A stretch of DNA of 64,000 bases from Euglena gracilis (lineage: Eukaryota > Euglenida > Euglenophyceae > Euglenales): positions 14,178,387 to 14,242,386 of the forward strand of contig CP154954.1 in the NCBI GenBank assembly GCA_039621445.1. The letters run 5' to 3'. Both the position numbers and the translations under genes were made by a program. The notes under the pieces were generated by a model, which saw only the letters and a program-made list of their open reading frames with translations, did no database searches and was not told the origin of the DNA. Positions 57,901-64,000 of this stretch are shown piece by piece (position 1 is the stretch's first letter; each line of letters starts with the position of its first letter).

Positions 57901-59126
57901 CAAGCACCTATGACAGATTCCAAATTTTAGCCCGCGGTCGGCTGCCGTCGGCCGCGGTCGGCTGCGGTCGGCTGCGGTCGGCTGCGGTCGGCTGCGGTCG
58001 GCAGCGGTCGGCAAAGTAATTGGCTGTAGGTGGGGGCAGGCCAACAAAAAATGAGCATATATCACAATCACACAATCCACTGTTACCGACTTTTGGCCAC
58101 TTTTCGCTGCTTTTGGCCAGTTTTTAATGCTTTTGGACTGCTTTTGGCCACTGTTGCCAACTTTTGGTCGATTTTTGCTGCCTTTGCCCATTATTTCTTG
58201 CCTTTTGCTTTGCTTTGGTCACTTTTGTTGCTTTTGCCCACTTTTTGCTGTGTTTTGGATGCTTTTGGCCAGCGTTTGCTTTGCTTTGACCTCTTTTGGC
58301 CTCTTTAACCCACTTTTGACCACTTTTCTCTGCTTTTGGCCATTTTTACCCACTTCTGGCCACTTTCAGGCCACTTTAAACGTCTTTTTGTTGCTTTTGA
58401 CATGAAGAGCAGTCAAACGTGGCCTAAAAATGGCCTAAAAGTGGCCTAAAACATGGTTAAAATGGCCAAAAGTTCCAAAAGCAAGCAAAAATAACAAAAA
58501 AAATGCCCAAAAAATGGCCCAAAATGACCCTGCTTTTGGCCGATTTGGGTCACTTTAGCAGCTTTTGTTCACTTTTGGCAACAAACTGGCGCAAAATGCT
58601 CAAAATGGTCAAATTGGACCAAAAAGAGACCAAAAAAATGGGCAAAAAATAAAAAAAGAAAAGGTCGAAAGTGGCTTTAAATGGTCAAAAATGGCCCTAA
58701 ATGGCCCAAAAAGGCCCAAGAGTAGGACAAAATGGCCCAAAATTACAAGAAATGGGCAAAAAATGGCCAAAAACGGTCAAAATAGGTCAAAATGGGTGAA
58801 TTATGGTGGCAAATGGATCAAAAGGGGACAAAAGCGACCAAAAATGGCCAAAAGTGGCCAAAAGTGGCCAAAAGTGGCCAAAAATGGCAACATGAGCCAG
58901 ATGAGCCAGAAAAATCTCAACATCTGGGATAAAAATGAGCCTAATTCCTCATTCTCACTGAAAAATTGACATCAATTAGAAAAAAGTTGCGCGGTCGGCT
59001 GCGGTCGGCTGCGGTCGGCTGCGGTCGGCTGCGGTCGGCACCCCACCTATGATAGTCCTGAAACCCGCGGTCGGCCGCGGTCGGCTGCGGTCGGCTGCGG
59101 TCGGCTGCGGTCGGCATAGGTGCCTG
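57901..59126. mobile_element. M8: hAT-like MITE with GGTCGGCTGC arrays
   Basis: 1226 bp. Ends CAAGCACCTATG (57901-57912) and CATAGGTGCCTG (59115-59126), with a perfect, non-repetitive 8-bp duplication GATGGGAC (57893-57900 and 59127-59134). Decamer GGTCGGCTGC occupies about 57936-58010 on the left and 58992-59112 on the right, same orientation, with hinge CACCCCACCTATGATAG at 59039. The interior (58.08-58.90 kb) is quasi-repeat GGCCACTTTTGCTGCTTT, turning to its complement AAAATGGCCAAAAG. Same family as M2 by termini, different decamer. Confidence 0.95.
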
Positions 59127-59189
59127 GATGGGACCACCGGAATGCACACCTCATCTCGTGTATTATATGTTTTTGAGTCATAGGATACG

Positions 59190-60600
59190 GCGCTTTGCCT
59201 GGGCACAAATGAAGGGAGGGCCAGGGTCAATCTTAAGCGGCTTAATCTTAATCTGTATTGTTAAGGATTTTGTTGGGCCTTGCACAAAATAAGCTAGAAT
59301 GTTAAAACACGGGTCCAAGGTGACAAGTTATGGCCGCTGGTCCACTTTAGGGGGACAGGGGAACCGCACATGCATGTAAGGAGGTGGCGGACAAAAAGCC
59401 TAGGGTGGTTAATCAAAGGAGAGACACCTCACTTGAACCAACACAAAAACACCTCCCTGTTCAAAACACAGCAAGGTTTTGGGTGTTCCTGACAGGGGCA
59501 ACCAATGACACGTTGTGTCTTAGAAAGGAATGCCTGTCCCTTGGAAAATACCTGCTGTGATTGCAAAATCTCCAAAAATATAAGCAGTTCAGTCACCTAT
59601 ATTTTGTTCCGAAAAAAGGCTTAGGGTGATTTAAATTTGGGGGTTGCCCAGATTTAAAGAATGCTTCTTTCAGCCGTTCCAATGCAATTTTCATGAAAAT
59701 TATCTTCATAGCATCAGGCCAGGGGTTCCTTCTGTTTGGGTTTGCTTGGATTTGGCCAAAATATAGTTCGAAATGTTGCTGAAACTTGGGGGTTACTCAC
59801 AAAATGGTTGATTACATTGGGTGGCTATTTTTTTTCATGGGGCTTGCTGTGGTGTTTCCTGTCTAATTGATCTCGTCTAGCTGGCCCTGTCCACCTGCAG
59901 CCCCCTCCCTCCTGGCCAGACATTATTATTTTTAAGGCGCCTTAAAAACCTAACATGCCTTAAAAGGCGGCTGAAAATATGTTGCCAAAATACCTTTAAA
60001 ATCTTGAAAATGTCTGAAAATGCCTTAAACAGTTTGGACTGGCAGGATTTTCTCCAACCAAACAAGTATCAAAGCGCAAAATCTCGCCAAAAACGAGCCA
60101 AACCCTGGAATAAAAAATATTTCTGGCATCGCTGGAACATTACTGTCCTAAATCTCAAAAAAAGTGTTTTTTAACGTTTTGATTTTGGGGAACATTCAAA
60201 ATCAAAAACATTGGTTCGATAACCCTTGGACCACCCTGGAAAACAACACCTTAAAATGCCATAAAAAGTCTTCAAAAAAATGTCTTAAAATGCCTCAAAA
60301 TTTCGAAAAAATACACAATAATAATAATACCTGCTCATGGCAAAGAGCAAAAGAAAGCGACGTGCGAACGGTTGTCTTGCACGGCTTTCCACACGGGGTC
60401 AGTCCAGGGGAGGGAAGGCCCGGCGCGCTGGAGGTGCAATCAGCGCTGGCGGTGCAGACCGGAGGGGGAAGCGTATCGGCCAATGGCAGAGGCACGACGG
60501 TGGAAGGAAGAGACTGCCAGGGTGGGCTGGCGGCACCAGCCCAGAATAGGATGAAACAATCGAGCCGCAGTATCACCATTTTTGTTGGAAAAGAATCAAA
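59190..60600 (+). repeat. Long dispersed element with CCTTAAAATG arrays, copy 2
   Basis: 59.19-59.48 kb matches 40.9-41.2 kb; 59.60-60.60 kb matches 44.64-45.85 kb. This copy joins the two modules, suggesting one longer parent element of about 1.4 kb. CCTTAAAATG-like arrays are at 59.93-60.03 and 60.25-60.30 kb. Confidence 0.8.
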
Positions 60601-60702
60601 CACAAGGTTTCGCTGTCTTAGGCCGCCTAACTCGCACATGGCTTTGAAAATGATTGTAACTTTGCGTTCATTTGGGTCTACCGCAAAAATAGAATCCTGC
60701 CC

Positions 60703-60925
60703 TGGAGGTTACCTGCCGGAGGCTCCAGGGAGGCTCCAGGGAGGCTCCGGGGAGGCTCCAGGGAGGCTCCATGGAGGCTCCAGGGAGGCTCCAGGGAGGC
60801 TCAGATAACCAGCCTCCAGGGAGGCTCCCTTTTAGGGAGCCTCCGGGAGGCTCCAGGGCGGCTCAGATAACCAGCCTCCAGGGAGCCTCCATAGAGGCTC
60901 CAGGGAGGTTCGGGTAACCAGTTTT
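60703..60925 (+). repeat. GGTTACC-bounded array of AGGCTCCAGGG
   Basis: GGTTACCTGCCGGAGGCTCC, then an 11-bp unit AGGCTCCAGGG about ten times, with internal GATAACCAGCCTCC boundaries and GGGTAACC at the end. The same modules appear at 62.51-62.61 kb and, with TCCGCGG, at 25.13-25.66 kb. Confidence 0.8.
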
Positions 60926-61089
60926 GTGCACCGGACGACAGTGGGACAGGTGTTGTGCCGTGATGCAATCTGTGGTGTTGTAGACTCAGAATGCATGAAT
61001 CAGCAGTTGCTCGCCGGAGATGTGACAAGGATAATGGGATAATGCAGGCACAGCGAGGCACAAGAAGAAGAGATGTGAAACATCTGGAC

Positions 61090-61720
61090 AACATCTGCAT
61101 CTTGACTAGCATTTGAATCTTGTCCGTTGTCTGAATCTTGTCAAATGTCAACATCTTGTCCAGTATTTGCATGTTGTGTGGTCTCTGCACCTTGTCCAGT
61201 ATCTACACCTTGTCCAGTACCTGCATCCATTGCATGTTGTCCAATATCTTCAACCATTGCATGTTGTCCAATATTGTCCTCTTTTGTCCAACATCTACAA
61301 CTTGTCCAGCATCTACATCTTGTCCAACATCTGCATCTCGTCCAGTATCTGTGTCCACTGCATCTTGTCTGGAATTTGCATCCTGTTCATCATCTGCAGC
61401 CACTGCATCTTGTCCAGCATCTGCATCTTGTCCAGCGTCTTCATTTTGTTCAGCATCTGCATCTTGTCCAGCATCTGCAACCACTGCATCTTTTCCAGCA
61501 TCTGCATCTTGTCCAGCATCTGCATCTTGTCCAGCGTCTGCATCTTGTCCAGCGTCTGCATCTTGTCCAGCATCTGCAACCACTGCATCTTGTCCAGCGT
61601 CTGCATTTTGTCCATCGTCTGCATCTTGTCCAGCATCTGCATCCACGGCATCTTGTCCAGTGTCTGCATCTTGTCCAGCATCTGCACCTTGTCCATGTCT
61701 GCATCTTGCCTGATGCCTGC
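61090..61720 (+). repeat. Array of GCATCTTGTCCAGCATCT (18 bp)
   Basis: Over 600 bp of an 18-bp unit with CAACCACT insertions. All six frames are open over long stretches (up to 225 residues) because of the repeat; these are not genes. 61.75-62.01 kb then matches the interior of M2 (8.58-8.85 kb). Confidence 0.85.
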
Positions 61721-61744
61721 ATCCACTGGCTCACAACCGAGCCA

Positions 61745-62012
61745 AAATGACCACAAAAGCCCCAAAGAGCAACCAAACGACCTAAAATAGCTTCAAATAA
61801 CCCAAATAGCCCAAAAATGCCAACAATATCCAAAAAAAAAAAAAAAAAATACCCAAAATCACCAAAATGGCACAAAATGACCAAAAATGCCATAACATTG
61901 TTCATATTGACCCAAATAGGCCCAATATTTGCCCAAATCAATGCAAAATTGCCCAAATTAGCAAGCACAAAAAATAAACCGTTTGCCAAAAAAGCAAAAA
62001 TGGGTGTAATGG
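61745..62012 (+). repeat. M2-type interior sequence, second copy
   Basis: AGCAACCAAACGACCTAAAA, CCAACAATATCC, TATTGACCCAAATAGGCCC, AAAAATGGGTGTAA follow the order of 8.60-8.84 kb. This shows that M2's interior belonged to a wider family using different arrays. Confidence 0.75.
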
Positions 62013-62145
62013 GAGGCTGGGACGCAACATAGAGCTTAATTGAAACCGAAAATGAATTTATCCGGCCAGAATTGTACCTAAATTATTTGCCGTGCAAAAA
62101 AAGGGTCACGTGAAATCCAAAATGGTGTTCATTTGGCTGTGCCCG

Positions 62146-62275
62146 GGGGGGAGGGGGGCGGGGGGAGGCGAAAAGGGGGCGGGGGGAGGGGCCCCCCCCC
62201 CCCCCCCCCCCCCCCCCGGACCTCCCCTCCCCCCCTCCCCCTTCCCCTCTCTCCCCTACCCCACTCCCCCCTCCC
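62146..62275. repeat. Purine/pyrimidine mirror tract with 26-C run
   Basis: G/A-rich left half and C/T-rich right half meet at a run of 26 C (62192-62217). It could form a long hairpin or four-stranded structure. No gene. Confidence 0.8.
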
Positions 62276-62512
62276 CAGCTACCCAATAACAACATCCTTT
62301 TGTGTGGACAAAATTTGGCGGACAAGGCGTAAATAGCAAACGGGTAAACGGTAAAAGCAAAATTACGCGGACATGGCGTCTTTGTGGCGAATGGATAAAT
62401 GTTTCAACCAATTCTGCCATCGGCGGTCATGGTGTAAATAGCAAATGGGCAAACGTGAGTTGTGTGCGGATGCAGAGGGGTTGAGGGTCGAACATGGCCT
62501 ATGTACAAAATA

Positions 62513-62608
62513 ACTTACCTGCCGGAGGCTCCAGGGAGGCTCAGGGAGGCTCCAGGAAGGCTCAGGTAACCAGCCTCCCTGAAGCCTCCCTGTAGGCTCC
62601 AGGTAACC
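62513..62608 (+). repeat. GGTTACC/AGGCTCC module, second copy
   Basis: TTACCTGCCGGAGGCTCCAG, AGGCTCAGGTAACCAGCCTC and a final CAGGTAACCAAAAATGAGG. With 60.70 kb it may bound one element of about 1.9 kb; outer sequences ATTTGGGTC (60.67) and GACCCAAAT (62.63) are inverted. Confidence 0.65.
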
Positions 62609-62770
62609 AAAAATGAGGATTTTCTGGGACCCAAATCATTTTGCAAAAAGTTCTGCCTTCAAACACCGAGACCTCAGGTTCAGGGCAGTCCGCATTACCT
62701 CACCCTCACCCTGGGCCAGCAACAACCAGCTTCGGGGCTGCAAGATGAAGCGGGGCTCGACTTGCGCCAC

Positions 62771-63790
62771 TTCAACACCTCAATGGTGGCAAGCTTGCCG
62801 CACGGCTTCCATGGAGCGACTCCAAAAGGAATGGGGAGAGACTTCTGCGGAAAAAAAGGCTTCCGTTTCTTTTCTCCGAAGCACACCGAGCTTTGGTCTG
62901 GATTCCACTCACCCCGGCGCTTGCGCCCCCCCCCGCCCCCCCCCGGCGTGGGTAATGTGCCGATTCTGCGCACATGTCGTAGTTTTTGAACATGGTGAGG
63001 GGAGCTCCCCACCACCCCCAGGCGCTTGTCCCCCATTCCTTCCCTTCTCACCAATAAAGCATTTCAGCGCAACTGCAGAAGCCTGGGCTCGAAGCAGGGG
63101 ATAGCGTGGGAAGCTGTACAATTAGGTGCCAGCGGGGCGATTGGTTGATGGACGCAGGCTGAATCAGTCAAACTTGCTACTTTCAAATTCTGAAAGCCAA
63201 CCCCCTCTTTGTCCCAGAAATTCAGGAAGTCGTACACAAAAATATTGCAAAACCCCCAAAATACCCCAAAAAACACGAAGCCCCTCAATGGAGTGCCCCA
63301 GAAGAAAGTTGAAAAAATTTCGGGTGGATACACCATTTTCATCAGAGAACGTCCGTTTCCGAAAAAATGCACATTATTGAGGAAAATAGGAATACACAGC
63401 AAATCTTGCATGGGTCACCCAGGTAAGCTTGACTCCCCCCCCCCCGAAACTTGTAAATTCTGTAAAGTCCCCCCCCCTTGAGGGTCTTGAAATCCCACCA
63501 AAATACAAAGTTGCAGGAGCATAATAATGTTCAACGAATGATGCAGCCATTGGGGACGCTACAGCACGTTGCATGGTTCCAAATGGGTTGGAAAGGGGCC
63601 AGCCTTGTGCCAATATTCCGATGCCTTGTCCTGTCACGCAGTGACAATTTATGACCCACCATCGTTGGTTGACCACTTTCCAATGAGGGAATGTGAAATG
63701 GTCTGGAATCCATAAAACGCAGGTTAATTTTTATTTCATGTATTTTCCCCCCTCCCCAAGCTGATTAGACACCAAAGTAAAATCTGGAGA
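62771..63790. repeat. Long dispersed repeat, copy 2 (pair of 53.23-54.19 kb)
   Basis: See the 53.2-kb entry for shared blocks. This copy has a C-rich insertion (62.93-62.95 kb). A minus-strand fragment KPCGKLATIEV is readable in both copies at the left end, the only peptide-level conservation I can see. Confidence 0.85.
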
Positions 63791-64000
63791 GTCCGAATTG
63801 GGTAAATTCTTTGAGCGCGGGTGTCAGGGAATTTTCTATGCTATGAAAGCTGACAAACTGGAAGGTTCGGACCCCCCCTGTTCAGGGGGGAGGTTGGATT
63901 CTCTCCTGGGGGCAAAAATGCACCTGGGGGAAAAAAATGTGCAGGAAAATTTTGGGACTTGAAAACTTCGACATTTCATTTCCAAACACCACAAAATTTG
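63791..64000. other. No gene; repeat shared with 55.4 kb
   Basis: 63.84-63.97 kb: TTCTCCTGGGGGCAAAAATG and GGAAAATTTTGGGACTTGAA match 55.44-55.49 kb. Confidence 0.6.

Noticed and set aside
61113-61990. Overlapping frames of 150-225 residues at 61.1-61.9 kb
   Set aside because: They translate an 18-bp tandem repeat in several frames at once; not coding.

Overview
The window is eukaryotic nuclear DNA, gene-poor and packed with non-autonomous mobile elements. The evidence is short GC-rich coding blocks flanked by canonical GT...AG introns in AT-richer sequence, long CA and TA microsatellites, poly-G/poly-C runs, satellite DNA, and no operons, ribosome binding sites or bacterial gene order. The contrast between GC-rich exons and AT-rich introns would fit a microalga or other protist, but nothing here fixes the organism.

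Genes. (1) Positions 2-3469, plus strand: a multi-exon gene of unrecognised function, entering from the left edge. Its introns carry a precise 18-nt palindrome, and its sixth exon is split by a transposon. (2) About 13.04 to 4.68 kb, minus strand: a long-intron gene. Its best exon (4803-4678) encodes a dual-specificity phosphatase active-site loop (HCHAGEGRTG); exon-like blocks at 13.0, 12.0 and 11.3 kb may belong to it. (3) About 37.0 to 34.8 kb, minus strand: a weaker chain of alanine/proline-rich exon candidates. The rest of the window has only isolated exon-like fragments or decayed element coding sequence, for example a YMDD-bearing reverse-transcriptase-like relic in two copies.

Mobile elements dominate. 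At least five insertions have CAG/CAA/CAT...CTG inverted termini and perfect 8-bp target duplications, or a 7/8 match. Two more have 7-bp duplications. This layout is that of hAT-type MITEs. The larger ones share a design I do not recognise as a named class: inverted termini, then a tandem array of a short unit (usually exactly 10 bp) just inside each end. The two arrays point the same way while the termini are inverted. The decamer differs between families (GTAGTTATCC, GGTCGGCCCT, GGTCGGCTGC, GGTTTATTCC, AAAAATGCGC, CCTTAAAATG, CCAGTCACGC) while length and layout hold. One insertion (38718-40373) has a paralogous empty site in the same window (43.77 kb).

Layout: 0-3.5 kb gene 1 with MITE M1; 3.5-13 kb phosphatase gene, whose long intron holds composite element A (7.58-10.22 kb); 13-25 kb sparse, with M3 and M4; 25.1-25.7 kb nested foldbacks; 29.3-31.1 kb inverted element and TA microsatellites; 34-38 kb exon candidates with M9, M5 and CA arrays; 38.7-45.9 kb M6 with nested M7, then duplicated repeat blocks; 47.9-50.5 kb composite element B, an inverted copy of A with a large palindromic satellite; 51-57 kb sparse repeats; 57.9-59.1 kb M8; 59.2-64 kb second copies of the 41-45 kb and 53-54 kb blocks. 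Exon boundaries and families are read by eye, and no search or alignment was run.
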